A stretch of 50,090 bases of DNA from Deltaproteobacteria bacterium (lineage in GTDB: Bacteria; Desulfobacterota; Syntrophobacteria; Syntrophobacterales; Syntrophobacteraceae): the NCBI GenBank assembly GCA_021780695.1, contig JAJXYD010000036.1, positions 1 to 50,090 of the forward strand, in the 5' to 3' direction. The position numbers were made by a program, and so were the translations under genes. Under the pieces are notes generated by a model. It was not told the DNA's origin. It searched no databases and saw nothing but the letters and a program-made list of their open reading frames with translations. This document shows positions 25,945 to 34,411 of the stretch, one piece after another. The stretch's first letter is position 1, and the number at the start of each line of letters is the position of its first letter.

Positions 25945-26787
25945 ATGAGGGCCGAATTAATCCGGGAATCGACCATCGCGGGAACATGGTATTCCTCCGA
26001 TCCGGTCCTTTTAAAAAAGGAAGTGTCTGGCTACCTCGACCGTGCAGCCCCGCCCAAGCTAAAAGGCGAGCTCACAGGTCTTTTGGCCCCCCACGCCGGC
26101 TACATGTATTCGGGAAACGTAGCCGCATGGTCCTATAAACTGCTTTCCAAAGACATGTTCGACAGAGTGCTGCTCATTGCGCCCAGCCACAGGGTGGCCT
26201 TTACCGGGGCAAGCATCTCCAGGGCCGAAGGGTTGCGCACCCCGTTGGGAGTCGTACCGCTTGACCACGAATTGATCGGGGAGTTGCGCAAATACTCGTG
26301 CCTGTTTGGATACAATCCGGAAGCCGAATCGCTCGAGCATGCCCTGGAGATCCAGCTGCCCTTCCTGCAGGTCGTTCTCGGCCGCTTCAAACTTACTCCC
26401 GTTATAGTGGGAACGCGCGAGGTTCCATTCTGCATTAGCCTGTCCGAGGCAATCGCAAAGGTTTGCGGGGCCAAACGGGTATTGATTATAGCCAGCAGCG
26501 ATTTATCCCACTATCATAGCGCCGAAGAGGCCAGGCGATTGGACGCGATCGGTTTGAACCTTATTGAGGCATTCGATCCTGAAAACCTGGCAGTCGCAGT
26601 GGACAATAGGGAAACCGAGGCGTGCGGGGCGGGTCCGATTATTACCCTGCTTTATGCAGGCAGAAAGCTTGGCGCGGACCAGTGCAAGGTTTTATACTAC
26701 GCCAATTCGGGCGATGTTACAGGCGACACCTCCAGGGTTGTGGGATATGGAGCGGCTGCAATTTACAGGAGGGCCGAAGATGGATAA
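25945..26787 (+). CDS. amrB: AmmeMemoRadiSam system protein B (Memo family)
   Basis: A 280-residue Memo-family protein (dioxygenase-like fold). The metal site expected from human MEMO1 is visible: PHAGYMYSG (first His), APSHR (second His) and EACGAGPI (Cys), plus SSDLSHYHS. The bacterial role is unknown; these proteins occur with AMMECR1-domain and radical SAM proteins. GGGAGAAAATGTA before the ATG at 25945 makes that the better start; an ATG at 25930 is in frame. It overlaps the AMMECR1 gene by 8 bases. Confidence 0.92.
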   Translation: MRAELIRESTIAGTWYSSDPVLLKKEVSGYLDRAAPPKLKGELTGLLAPHAGYMYSGNVAAWSYKLLSKDMFDRVLLIAPSHRVAFTGASISRAEGLRTPLGVVPLDHELIGELRKYSCLFGYNPEAESLEHALEIQLPFLQVVLGRFKLTPVIVGTREVPFCISLSEAIAKVCGAKRVLIIASSDLSHYHSAEEARRLDAIGLNLIEAFDPENLAVAVDNRETEACGAGPIITLLYAGRKLGADQCKVLYYANSGDVTGDTSRVVGYGAAAIYRRAEDG

Positions 26788-27361
26788 GCGGGCATCGTTT
26801 ACCTCGAGAAAAGCCGGAGTGGAGCTGGGATTCAGCGCAGAAGAAAAGGAAAAGCTTCGCGGGTTGGCCCTGGAGGCGATTCGTTGCCGATGCCTTGGCC
26901 GGGCCATGCCTGAAGTTGCAGTGAAAGACCCCCTGCTTAATGCCCCCCGAGCGGCTTTTGTCAGTATCCACAAGGGCGGCCGGCTTCGCGGGTGCATCGG
27001 ACTGCTCGCCGCACAAGCTCCTCTCTGGCAAACGGTCAGACATATGGCGGTCGAGGCCGCCTTCTCCGATCCCCGGTTTTGCGCCATCGCCTCCGAGGAA
27101 CTTGACGAACTTGACATAGAGATATCGGTTCTGACACCGCTCGAGCGCATCAGCGAGATTTCTGAGATCGAAATTGGCAAACACGGTCTTCTCGTTAGAA
27201 AAGGATTTCGCACCGGACTGCTTCTACCCCAGGTGGCAACCGAACACAATCTGAGCGTGGAAGGGTTTCTCCAGCTGACATGCAAAAAGGCCGGGCTACC
27301 CGCGGAAGCCTGGAAAGACACTCATGTGGAGTTGTATGTCTTTTCGGCCGACGTTTTTTAA
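26780..27361 (+). CDS. amrA: AmmeMemoRadiSam system protein A (AMMECR1 domain)
   Basis: A 193-residue AMMECR1-domain protein. The hallmark LRGCIGL is at about residues 74-80, and the later STDP-like FSDPRF and LLPQVATEHN are also typical. The family has no established reaction. The ATG at 26780 is preceded by GGAGGG and overlaps the Memo gene by 8 bases, so the pair is translationally coupled. The radical SAM member is not adjacent; the enzyme at 9785-10918 is a candidate. Confidence 0.92.
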   Translation: MDKRASFTSRKAGVELGFSAEEKEKLRGLALEAIRCRCLGRAMPEVAVKDPLLNAPRAAFVSIHKGGRLRGCIGLLAAQAPLWQTVRHMAVEAAFSDPRFCAIASEELDELDIEISVLTPLERISEISEIEIGKHGLLVRKGFRTGLLLPQVATEHNLSVEGFLQLTCKKAGLPAEAWKDTHVELYVFSADVF

Positions 27362-27376
27362 ACCAGGGGGCCGCGT

Positions 27377-27919
27377 ATGGGCAAGGTACTACAAATAGCC
27401 GAATGCAGGCGCATAATTGCGGCCAAAAAAGGCTTCGATTCCTGGCGGCGCCGTTTCGGAGGCTGTTTTGACGAAAACACCTCGGTGCGAAGCCTCGACA
27501 CCCCGGTGATCAGGCTGCTCATCCGGGGAAACGAGGATGCCTCCTCTGCACTTTATGAGCTTATCATGGGAGTTAAGGGCCTGGGCCATGGGGCAAGGTT
27601 TCATTTCCTCGACGTTCGAACCAAGATGTACGTTACCGATATGACGATCTTTCTGCTCGACCTTGTCCGCTTCGAAGCAATGTTTCGGTTAGGCTGGCTG
27701 GAGGATTACCCGTATCTTCAGTGCCCAATGCTTGACATCATCGAGGATTTCCAAAACAAGCTTGCCCAATCCAAGCACACCTCGCCGACCCTTTCCAGGA
27801 GCCACCCCTTGTACAATGACTATGCCTCTCAATTCGATTTCGACCGGCATGCCTACATCCGAAGGCTCATTCCTGAGGCGATAAAGGTTTTCTGCGATCC
27901 CGGAGACGACATAGGATAG
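27377..27919 (+). CDS. Unrecognised conserved-looking protein (180 aa)
   Basis: I do not recognise this protein. It has 180 residues, no signal peptide or transmembrane helix, and a mixed alpha/beta look with a hydrophobic core (PVIRLLIRGNED, then DMTIFLLDLVRFEAM). There are few cysteines and no known nucleotide-binding motif. CAGGGGG precedes the ATG. It starts 15 bases after the AMMECR1 gene and ends 6 bases before the phospholipase C-like gene, so all four plus-strand genes are probably one operon. Its link to the AmmeMemo pair is worth testing. Confidence 0.7.
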   Translation: MGKVLQIAECRRIIAAKKGFDSWRRRFGGCFDENTSVRSLDTPVIRLLIRGNEDASSALYELIMGVKGLGHGARFHFLDVRTKMYVTDMTIFLLDLVRFEAMFRLGWLEDYPYLQCPMLDIIEDFQNKLAQSKHTSPTLSRSHPLYNDYASQFDFDRHAYIRRLIPEAIKVFCDPGDDIG

Positions 27920-27925
27920 AGCCTG

Positions 27926-28798
27926 ATGCCCAAGGAGCGTTTTCATATCTTTCTAGCCGAGCGGCTTATTGACCAAACAGACTGTGTGCGGCCGGTTTGG
28001 ATCGATCTGGATGCCTTTTTTATCGGCGCGGTTTCACCGGATATATTTTACTACGACCTGCCGTTTTTTTCTCTTTCCCCATTGGGCGACCGGCTCCATA
28101 GCCTTGTCCAAAGCGATGGAATTAGCCTCATTTACGACTGGCTCTCCAAAATACCTTTTGAGAGAGCCAACGCTCAGGCTATCTCCTGGGCACTTGGGTT
28201 TATCAGCCATATTTTGGTCGATGCGCTCTGGCACCCGCTTATAGAGCAGTTGAGCGAGACAGGGCTTTGCACGGTTTACACCGGGGCAAAGAGGCTCTCA
28301 ACTTTGGATCGCCACAGGCTGATCGAGTCCGAACTCGAAGCCTACTGGTTTGACAGATCCTTCGAGGGACCCCAGAGAAAAGATTTTCTTCCTCCCGATT
28401 TTAGCGGCAGGCAAGAGCGCCTTCTGGAAATATTTTCTCATTACCGGAGCTTTATCGAGTTTGCAAGCCAAAGAGCACATGTTGATCCTCTAAATCCCTT
28501 TACGTGGCCCAAACTATGCGAAAAGCGGCTTGCCGGGTGTTTTCGCAGCCAGCGTTTTCTGCTAAGACTTTTTGCCGACAAGACGGCCGGAAAAGCCAGG
28601 GACCCGCTTTTGTCTTTTTACCCGACCCGATTTTTGGGGGCACTGATCGTACCTGCCCGCCCCGTTCTTCCCGCTTTTTTTTCTCGCGCCATGCCGGAAA
28701 AGCAAAACCCCTTCAGCGATCTATTTATGAGCCGGGCACTCGATGCTTTAAAGGAGGACTGGCGCCTGAGAATCGGACAAATTGCCCAACATACATGA
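27926..28798 (+). CDS. Zinc-dependent phospholipase C family protein
   Basis: A 290-residue protein of the zinc-dependent phospholipase C-like superfamily (PF00882 type). The spaced histidines and aspartates expected for metal binding are visible: HIFLAERL near the start, GAVSPDIFYYD, and a GFISHILVDALWHP motif near residue 97. There is no signal peptide, so secretion as a toxin is unlikely; many such proteins are of unknown, probably intracellular, role. CAAGGAG at the start overlaps the coding sequence, so translation is likely coupled to the preceding gene. Confidence 0.75.
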   Translation: MPKERFHIFLAERLIDQTDCVRPVWIDLDAFFIGAVSPDIFYYDLPFFSLSPLGDRLHSLVQSDGISLIYDWLSKIPFERANAQAISWALGFISHILVDALWHPLIEQLSETGLCTVYTGAKRLSTLDRHRLIESELEAYWFDRSFEGPQRKDFLPPDFSGRQERLLEIFSHYRSFIEFASQRAHVDPLNPFTWPKLCEKRLAGCFRSQRFLLRLFADKTAGKARDPLLSFYPTRFLGALIVPARPVLPAFFSRAMPEKQNPFSDLFMSRALDALKEDWRLRIGQIAQHT

Positions 28799-28898
28799 AA
28801 CACTGTAGGTAAAAACCGGTTCAAGCCTTACACCGGACACACCCGGAGCAGTTAAGGGAAAATAGGGCCATCTCCTTTTTTTGCCGATGAAATTAAAT

Positions 28899-28910
28899 CC
28901 CCCCCCCCCC
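28899..28910. repeat. Homopolymer of 12 C
   Basis: Twelve consecutive C residues in the 185-base gap between two convergent genes (27926-28798 and 28984-30186). It lies in neither gene. Such a tract is prone to slippage and to sequencing error. Confidence 0.9.
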
Positions 28911-28983
28911 GAACCAGGCTTCATGCTCCAGCTTATCCCGAAAGCAAGACAGGACAGCCTTAGCCGGTAACATTTCCCACCGG

Positions 28984-30186
28984 TTATTTTGTCGCGGGCA
29001 AGATTCTGGTTCCCCTTAGATAGACGGCCGTGACATGGGCCAGCGAGCCGGGCAATTCCGAAGGAGGTCCCGGAACGACCACAAAATTTGCGGGCATGCC
29101 GGGGCGCAGGCTCCCCAATTCGTCGTCAAGGCCAAGAAGCTGGGCGCTGGCATGGGTGGCGCTTTGGATAGTCTGCTCGACGGAAAAACCCGCTTGGGCG
29201 ATGAGCTCTAATTCCTGGGCAAGAGCCTGGCCGTGGCGCACCCCAAAAGAGCCGGCATCGGTTCCGGAAAGGATTCTAACGCCCAACTCACGGGCCCGGC
29301 GCATTTGTTCGAGCTGATTTTGAAGAATCATCTCCGCTGTCCCGGCCTGTTGGACGCCGGCCGTGGGATAGTCGGAAAGGGCCTTCATAGTGACTGCCGT
29401 GGGCACCCAGAAAATTTGACGATCGGCCATTTTTTTAAGGTTTTCCTCCCCCATGAAAAAGCCGTGCTCGATAGAATCGCACCCGGCATCGAGCGCCATT
29501 TGGACCGGCAGCCTGCCGTTAGCATGAACCATTATTTTTCGGCCAAGCTCTTTTGCCTGCCGGAAGGCTCTGACCAGTTCATCCGGACCAAATTGAGGCT
29601 CTGTTTGCCGCCCGTAGTCAACCAGGCTGTTTATGCCCGAATTTAAAATCTTTATATGATCGACATGGGCGCATTCGGCTTTAAGGCTTTCAGCAAGGCT
29701 CATACCCGGCTCGGGAGGGTTCCCGATAAACTTTCCGTACCTGCCGGGCGCGCGCCAGGCCTTTCCCGCGCATTTAACCCTCACGCCCGAAAAACCGTTT
29801 TGCCGCATATACCTTAGAGCATGACCTCCGATATCTCCTCCGTCTCTTAGGGCCATTATGCCGAGGTTAAGGCATCTTTGTAACCTGTGCTCAATTAGAG
29901 GCGCGTTTTGTTCGAATCCATTGAGGAGTTGTTTTGCCCTAAACTCCCGGTCGGTCTTTCCGGACATCGCCAGGTGAACATGGCAGTCGATCAGGCCGGG
30001 CAAAATAGTGGAGGCCGGAAAGAAATCGAGCTCTTTAAATTCTTTTCCAAGAGCACACAGCTCCTCGGAACCGGGGAACTGCACCGAAAAAATAAGTCCG
30101 TTTTGGATGCAAAAAAGAGCATTCTTTTTTGCCGGGGCCCCGGTCCCGTCGACAAGCCAGGTGGAAAAACAGTAAGATTGCGACAT
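28984..30186 (-). CDS. Amidohydrolase family protein
   Basis: A 400-residue metal-dependent hydrolase of the amidohydrolase superfamily (imidazolonepropionase/prolidase-like group). The HxH motif is in GLIDCHVHLAMSG; further metal or catalytic positions appear in VHANGR, SIEHGFFM and SGTDAGS. The substrate cannot be told. The ATG at 30186 follows GGGAGAA and leaves 22 bases after the regulator stop; a longer frame would overlap the regulator gene. It is probably co-transcribed with the HcpR-like regulator, though a functional link is not obvious. Confidence 0.85.
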   Translation of the reverse strand: MSQSYCFSTWLVDGTGAPAKKNALFCIQNGLIFSVQFPGSEELCALGKEFKELDFFPASTILPGLIDCHVHLAMSGKTDREFRAKQLLNGFEQNAPLIEHRLQRCLNLGIMALRDGGDIGGHALRYMRQNGFSGVRVKCAGKAWRAPGRYGKFIGNPPEPGMSLAESLKAECAHVDHIKILNSGINSLVDYGRQTEPQFGPDELVRAFRQAKELGRKIMVHANGRLPVQMALDAGCDSIEHGFFMGEENLKKMADRQIFWVPTAVTMKALSDYPTAGVQQAGTAEMILQNQLEQMRRARELGVRILSGTDAGSFGVRHGQALAQELELIAQAGFSVEQTIQSATHASAQLLGLDDELGSLRPGMPANFVVVPGPPSELPGSLAHVTAVYLRGTRILPATK

Positions 30187-30208
30187 AGCCTTGTTCTCCC
30201 AGACGTCT

Positions 30209-30904
30209 TTAAACCAGCCCCTTACCGCCTGCTGCCAGGGCCTCCAGGGCCTCAGGATCGAGCACACTTATCTTTCGGCCCTCAACGGACAGGATCCCCT
30301 GCTGGACCATTCTGGCAAGTATGCGCGACAGGGTCTCGGGAATGGTCCCAAGCAGGCTTGCAAGCTGGGTCTTGGTAATGTCGAGTTCCAGGCTGTGACC
30401 TGTGGTGCCCCTTTGGCCAAGATAGATCAAATAGGCGGCAAGCCTTCCCGGGACCTCCTTTAGCGACAAATCTTCGATCATGTGCGTAAAACGGCGCAAC
30501 CGATGTGAGAGAACGGCCAGAAGGTTCACGGCTATTGCGGGCTCCCTGTATACAAGCTCCATGAAGGAGGCCCTTGGGAAAAAAAGTACACAGGAGGCTT
30601 CGATGGCCTGGGCGCTGGCGGGATAGTTCCCACCGGAAAACACCGGGACTTCGCCCGCCATTTCACCAGGGCCAAAGATATGAAGTATTTGCTCCTTTCC
30701 TTCAAGGGAGAGCTTATAAACCTTTATTTTACCGGCTGTAACGAGATAGAAGCCATCGGCTACACCGCCTTCCGAAAAGATCTCCAAGCCCTTTTCATAG
30801 CTTTTCTCCATGCAGATTTTAGCAAGCTCGTCTATCTGGCGGGCGGGCAACCCGTTAAAAAAGGAAAACTTCGAAATCACTTCGACCCTATTTTCCACCG
30901 CCAT
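30209..30904 (-). CDS. hcpR: Crp/Fnr-family regulator, HcpR-like
   Basis: A 231-residue transcription factor: an N-terminal cyclic-nucleotide-type sensor domain (about 10-125), a long dimer helix, and a C-terminal winged helix with TKTQLASLLGTIPETLSRILARM as recognition region (shown in part). It lies divergent from hcp, which is the standard arrangement for HcpR, the NO/nitrite-responsive activator of Hcp genes in Desulfobacterota. FNR's cysteine cluster is absent. The ATG at 30904 is preceded by GAGGAG; an ATG 4 codons upstream is possible. HcpR identity is inferred from context and from the palindrome at 31042-31057. Confidence 0.75.
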   Translation of the reverse strand: MAVENRVEVISKFSFFNGLPARQIDELAKICMEKSYEKGLEIFSEGGVADGFYLVTAGKIKVYKLSLEGKEQILHIFGPGEMAGEVPVFSGGNYPASAQAIEASCVLFFPRASFMELVYREPAIAVNLLAVLSHRLRRFTHMIEDLSLKEVPGRLAAYLIYLGQRGTTGHSLELDITKTQLASLLGTIPETLSRILARMVQQGILSVEGRKISVLDPEALEALAAGGKGLV

Positions 30905-31041
30905 TTTTCTCCTCATTTTAATTTAAATCGGCGGCAAAACGGCAAAGAGAGGGGAAAAGGCATACTTAAATTAATAGTATGGAGTCCTTATCTTAGCGCT
31001 TTGCGCGAGAGTGTTGACAATTTGATTGAAAATCCAGAATT

Positions 31042-31057
31042 CTTGATCCAAGTCAAG
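31042..31057 (+). promoter_or_regulatory. Candidate HcpR/FNR-type operator upstream of hcp
   Basis: A near-perfect palindrome, CTTGATCCAAGTCAAG, with half-sites TTGAT and GTCAA like those of FNR and HcpR. It is centred at about 31049.5. A TATTAT box at 31076-31081 puts the likely start site near 31088 and the operator at about -39, the class II activator position. Confidence 0.6.
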
Positions 31058-31075
31058 GACTCTTTTTAGGTCGGG

Positions 31076-31081
31076 TATTAT
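31076..31081 (+). promoter_or_regulatory. Candidate -10 box of hcp
   Basis: TATTAT, one mismatch from TATAAT, about 65 bases before the hcp ATG. There is no good -35 box at the usual distance; the operator palindrome occupies that place, as in activator-dependent promoters. Confidence 0.4.
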
Positions 31082-31146
31082 TTTGTCAAGCACCTGGGAG
31101 TTAGAATAACTTTTAATAAAAACGGTTTCTACAAGGAGCGATAAAT

Positions 31147-32763
31147 ATGTTTTGTTATCAGTGCGAACAAACGGCTAAAGGCAAGGGATGCGACAAAATC
31201 GGAGTGTGCGGAAAACAACCCGAAGTATCAAATCTCCAGGATTTGCTGGTTTATGCCCTCCAGGGACTTTCGATAGTTGCCGTGCAAGCCCGCAAAGCCG
31301 GCATCACCGATGAGGAAGCAAACTCCTTTACCTGTAAGGCTCTATTTTCAACTCTTACAAATGTCAATTTCGATCAAAAATACTTTCTGGACGAAATCAC
31401 CCGGGCTGTAAAGATCCGCGAAAGGCTCAAGAGCAAGATAGACGGCAAGGCCGTTTCATCGCCCGTGGTAGAGTTCCAGCCGGCAGGCGATATTGAAGGG
31501 CTTCTTTCACAAGCCGAGGGCGTTGGCCTCAGCGCGGTGCCCGGAGAAAATGAGGACATTCGCTCGTTAAAACACACGCTTCTTTTCGGGATGAAAGGCG
31601 TGGCGGCTTATGCGGACCATGCCCGCATCTTGGGTCAGCAAGACGAGGCGGTTTACGGTTTCCTTCACGAGGGTCTTGCATCGCTTAGCCGAAACGAGCT
31701 TGGGGTAAGCGATCTGATCGGGCTGGTTCTAAAATGCGGTGAAGTAAATCTAAGGGCCATGGAGCTTTTAGATGCAGGCAACACCGGCGCCTACGGCCAT
31801 CCGGTGCCGACAGCGGTCCCGCTCGGCCACAGGAAGGGCAAGGCGATACTTGTATCCGGCCATGACCTGGCAGACCTTGAAGCGATTTTGAAGCAAAGCG
31901 AGGGCAAAGGCATATACGTCTACACCCACGGTGAGATGCTTCCAACCCACGGCTATCCGGGACTTAAAAAATATCCTCATTTCTACGGCCATTACGGAAC
32001 GGCCTGGCAAAATCAGCAAAAGGAATTTCCGGGCTTCCCGGGCTCTATTCTTATGACCACAAACTGCATACAAAAACCCGGCCCGGTTTACTCCGACAAC
32101 CTTTTCACAAGTGGTTGCGTGGGCTGGCCGGGAGTAAGTCACATTGAAAATCGAGATTTTTCGCCGGTTATAGAAAAAGCGCTGGCTCTGCCCGGTTTTT
32201 CCGAGGATTCCAACGGGAAGACGGTAATGGCGGGATTTGCCAGAAACGCCGTGCTGGGCGTTGCCGACAAGGTGATCGAGGCGGTTAAGGGCAAGAAAAT
32301 TCGTCACTTTTTCCTGGTCGCCGGCTGTGACGGCGCAAAACCGGGGCGCAACTACTACACCGAATTCGTCGAAAAGGTCCCGGAGGACTGCCTGGTTCTA
32401 ACGCTGGCCTGCGGAAAGTTCCGCTTTTTCGACAAGGACCTTGGGACAATCGAGGGAATACCGCGGCTTCTAGACATCGGACAGTGCAACGATGCCTACT
32501 CGGCAATACAGATCGCGCTCGCCCTTTCCAATGCCTTCGGGGTCGGGGTAAACGATCTCCCCCTTTCGATGATTCTATCCTGGTACGAGCAAAAGGCGGT
32601 GGCGATTCTTCTAACGCTTTTCCATCTCGGCATAAAAAACATCCGGCTGGGTCCATCTCTTCCGGCCTTTATCAGCCCGGGGGTGCTGGACGTTTTGGTG
32701 AAAAACTTCCAAATCAAGCCGATCACTACTCCGGATGAAGATCTCAAGGCGATCCTGGGTTAA
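31147..32763 (+). CDS. hcp: Hybrid-cluster protein (Hcp, hydroxylamine/NO reductase)
   Basis: Reduces NO (and hydroxylamine in vitro) with an unusual 4Fe-2O-2S hybrid cluster. The N-terminal cysteines C3-x2-C6-x8-C15-x5-C21 mark a class I Hcp, the form of strict anaerobes, with a [4Fe-4S] second cluster. It has 538 residues; cluster ligand motifs such as FTSGCVGWPG and LACGKFRF appear in the C-terminal half. AAGGAG precedes the ATG. It heads a three-gene operon with a zinc-ribbon protein and a ferredoxin-domain protein, probably switched on by the HcpR-like regulator next door. Confidence 0.95.
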   Translation: MFCYQCEQTAKGKGCDKIGVCGKQPEVSNLQDLLVYALQGLSIVAVQARKAGITDEEANSFTCKALFSTLTNVNFDQKYFLDEITRAVKIRERLKSKIDGKAVSSPVVEFQPAGDIEGLLSQAEGVGLSAVPGENEDIRSLKHTLLFGMKGVAAYADHARILGQQDEAVYGFLHEGLASLSRNELGVSDLIGLVLKCGEVNLRAMELLDAGNTGAYGHPVPTAVPLGHRKGKAILVSGHDLADLEAILKQSEGKGIYVYTHGEMLPTHGYPGLKKYPHFYGHYGTAWQNQQKEFPGFPGSILMTTNCIQKPGPVYSDNLFTSGCVGWPGVSHIENRDFSPVIEKALALPGFSEDSNGKTVMAGFARNAVLGVADKVIEAVKGKKIRHFFLVAGCDGAKPGRNYYTEFVEKVPEDCLVLTLACGKFRFFDKDLGTIEGIPRLLDIGQCNDAYSAIQIALALSNAFGVGVNDLPLSMILSWYEQKAVAILLTLFHLGIKNIRLGPSLPAFISPGVLDVLVKNFQIKPITTPDEDLKAILG

Positions 32764-32835
32764 CGGTTTAGGGATGAACACAAGCGGTTTGGCGGGGCTC
32801 TGAGGTTCCCCGCCCTTCCGCACAGGGAGGATGTC

Positions 32836-33555
32836 ATGAAGTGTCCGGGTCAAGACACAAGGTACTGGGGGCCGGAATCGGTCTTCGAGACGACTTGCCC
32901 CAAATGCGGCGGCCCCATCGAATTTTTCAAGGACGAGAGTTCGAGAAAGTGCCGCAAATGCGGTGAAAAGGTTCTTAACCCAAAAATGGATTTCGGTTGC
33001 GCCGTATACTGCAAGTATGCCTCGCAGTGCCTTGGGACGGACATGTCCCCCGAGCTTCTGGCCAAAAGGAGCGATCTGCTAAAGGACCGGACGGCAACCG
33101 AGATGAAGAAATTGCTTGGACGAAACTTCAAACGAATCGGACGAATGCTAAAGGTTATCGAATACGCTGAAAAGATTCAAAAATCCGAGGGAGGCGACCC
33201 GGCGATCGTAACACTTGCAGCCTGCCTTTCAGCTATTGGGGAAATATCGGCAAAAGACGGGCAACCCGTCGGATTTTCAGAGGAAGACGAGATTGCGGCC
33301 CGCGACGTTCTATCCCGGGCAGGAGCACCCGATGAGGTGACCCGCCGGGTGCTGTCCATACTTGTAAACCTCCAGGGGGGCAAGCGCGAGGAGGATTTGT
33401 CCAATTTCAAGTGTGTCCGCGACGCCGTTAAAATCGCTGAGACCCTCGAGGCCTTAAAAGCCGGAGCAGATGCGCCGGGATTTTCCGAAGTCGAGACGCT
33501 TTTGACGCAAACAGGCAAAAAGCTTCTGGAACAGGTCTTGAGCGCAAACGTTTAG
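32836..33555 (+). CDS. Zinc-ribbon protein with degenerate HD domain (Hcp-linked)
   Basis: A 239-residue protein. The N-terminal part has a zinc ribbon (C21, C24, C39, C42) and further cysteines C55, C59 and C65. The rest has the shape of an HD-domain phosphohydrolase (IEYAEKIQKSEGGDPAIV, then AACLSAIGE), but the HD pair expected after AACL is S132-A133, and later His/Asp metal positions are also lost. It therefore probably cannot hydrolyse phosphate esters; a structural or sensing role is more likely. GGGAGG precedes the ATG. It lies between hcp and a ferredoxin protein, so a role in NO defence is inferred. Confidence 0.7.
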   Translation: MKCPGQDTRYWGPESVFETTCPKCGGPIEFFKDESSRKCRKCGEKVLNPKMDFGCAVYCKYASQCLGTDMSPELLAKRSDLLKDRTATEMKKLLGRNFKRIGRMLKVIEYAEKIQKSEGGDPAIVTLAACLSAIGEISAKDGQPVGFSEEDEIAARDVLSRAGAPDEVTRRVLSILVNLQGGKREEDLSNFKCVRDAVKIAETLEALKAGADAPGFSEVETLLTQTGKKLLEQVLSANV

Positions 33556-33631
33556 AGTACATCGGGAACTTTTCCCGGCGGGGAAGCCAAGGTTTAAATG
33601 GTATTGCTCCCCCGCCGATCGGAGTGAGGAT

Positions 33632-34411
33632 ATGGGAAATATACGAAAGATAGTCCAAATAGATGAAGAATTGTGCGACGGCTGCGGGATGTGCGCGATC
33701 GCCTGCGCGGAGGGCGCGCTGGAGATAAGAGACGGTAAGGCGAGGCTCATAAAGGAATCTTACTGCGACGGACTTGGCGCCTGTCTTTCAGGCTGTCCCA
33801 GAGGGGCGGTTCGCGTAATCGAGCGGGAAGCAGACGAGTTTGATCCCGAAGAGGTCGAGGAACACCTTGAAAAGCAAAAGCCGGAAGGAACCCAAAAGGC
33901 GGAAGAATTCAAACCGGCCCGAGGGTGTCCATCGAGCAAAATTGAGGTGTTTTCGCCAAAGACGGGCACAAAGAGCCTGAGCGGCCAAGCTGAAGGTCCA
34001 AAGCAACTCGACGAGACCAGCGAACTCTCCCACTGGCCGGTCCAAATAAGGCTCGTACCCCCAAGCGCCCCTTTTTTAAAAGGAGCTGACCTTCTTGTCG
34101 TAGCCGACTGCGCGCCCGTGGCGTATCCGAATTTTCACCACAGATTCCTTGGCGGCAAGACTGTGCTTCTCGGCTGCCCCAAGTTCGACGACAAAGAGGA
34201 GTACGTTAAAAGGTTTACGCAGATCTTTCAAACCGCGGAGGTTCGCAGCGTTACGGTTGTCGACATGGAAGTGCCGTGCTGCTCGGCCTTGCCCGCGATA
34301 GTTCGAAAAGCAGTACGGGATGCCGGAAAAGACATTTCCGTCGAAGAGATTACCATCAGCACGAAGGGAGAAATAATAAACAGGGATCGTTTTTTCAATC
34401 TCGCCGGTTGA
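33632..34411 (+). CDS. Ferredoxin-domain protein of the hcp operon
   Basis: A 259-residue iron-sulfur protein. The first cluster motif, CDGCGMCAIAC (C15, C18, C21, C25), is complete. The second, CDGLGACLSGC (C45, C51, C55), lacks its middle Cys, so it may hold a [3Fe-4S] cluster or none. The C-terminal region carries more Cys-containing motifs (LLGCPKFD, EVPCCSALP). Proteins of this layout commonly follow hcp in anaerobes and probably pass electrons to it. GAGTGAGG precedes the ATG. It ends 17 bases inside the convergent pth gene. Confidence 0.8.
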   Translation: MGNIRKIVQIDEELCDGCGMCAIACAEGALEIRDGKARLIKESYCDGLGACLSGCPRGAVRVIEREADEFDPEEVEEHLEKQKPEGTQKAEEFKPARGCPSSKIEVFSPKTGTKSLSGQAEGPKQLDETSELSHWPVQIRLVPPSAPFLKGADLLVVADCAPVAYPNFHHRFLGGKTVLLGCPKFDDKEEYVKRFTQIFQTAEVRSVTVVDMEVPCCSALPAIVRKAVRDAGKDISVEEITISTKGEIINRDRFFNLAG

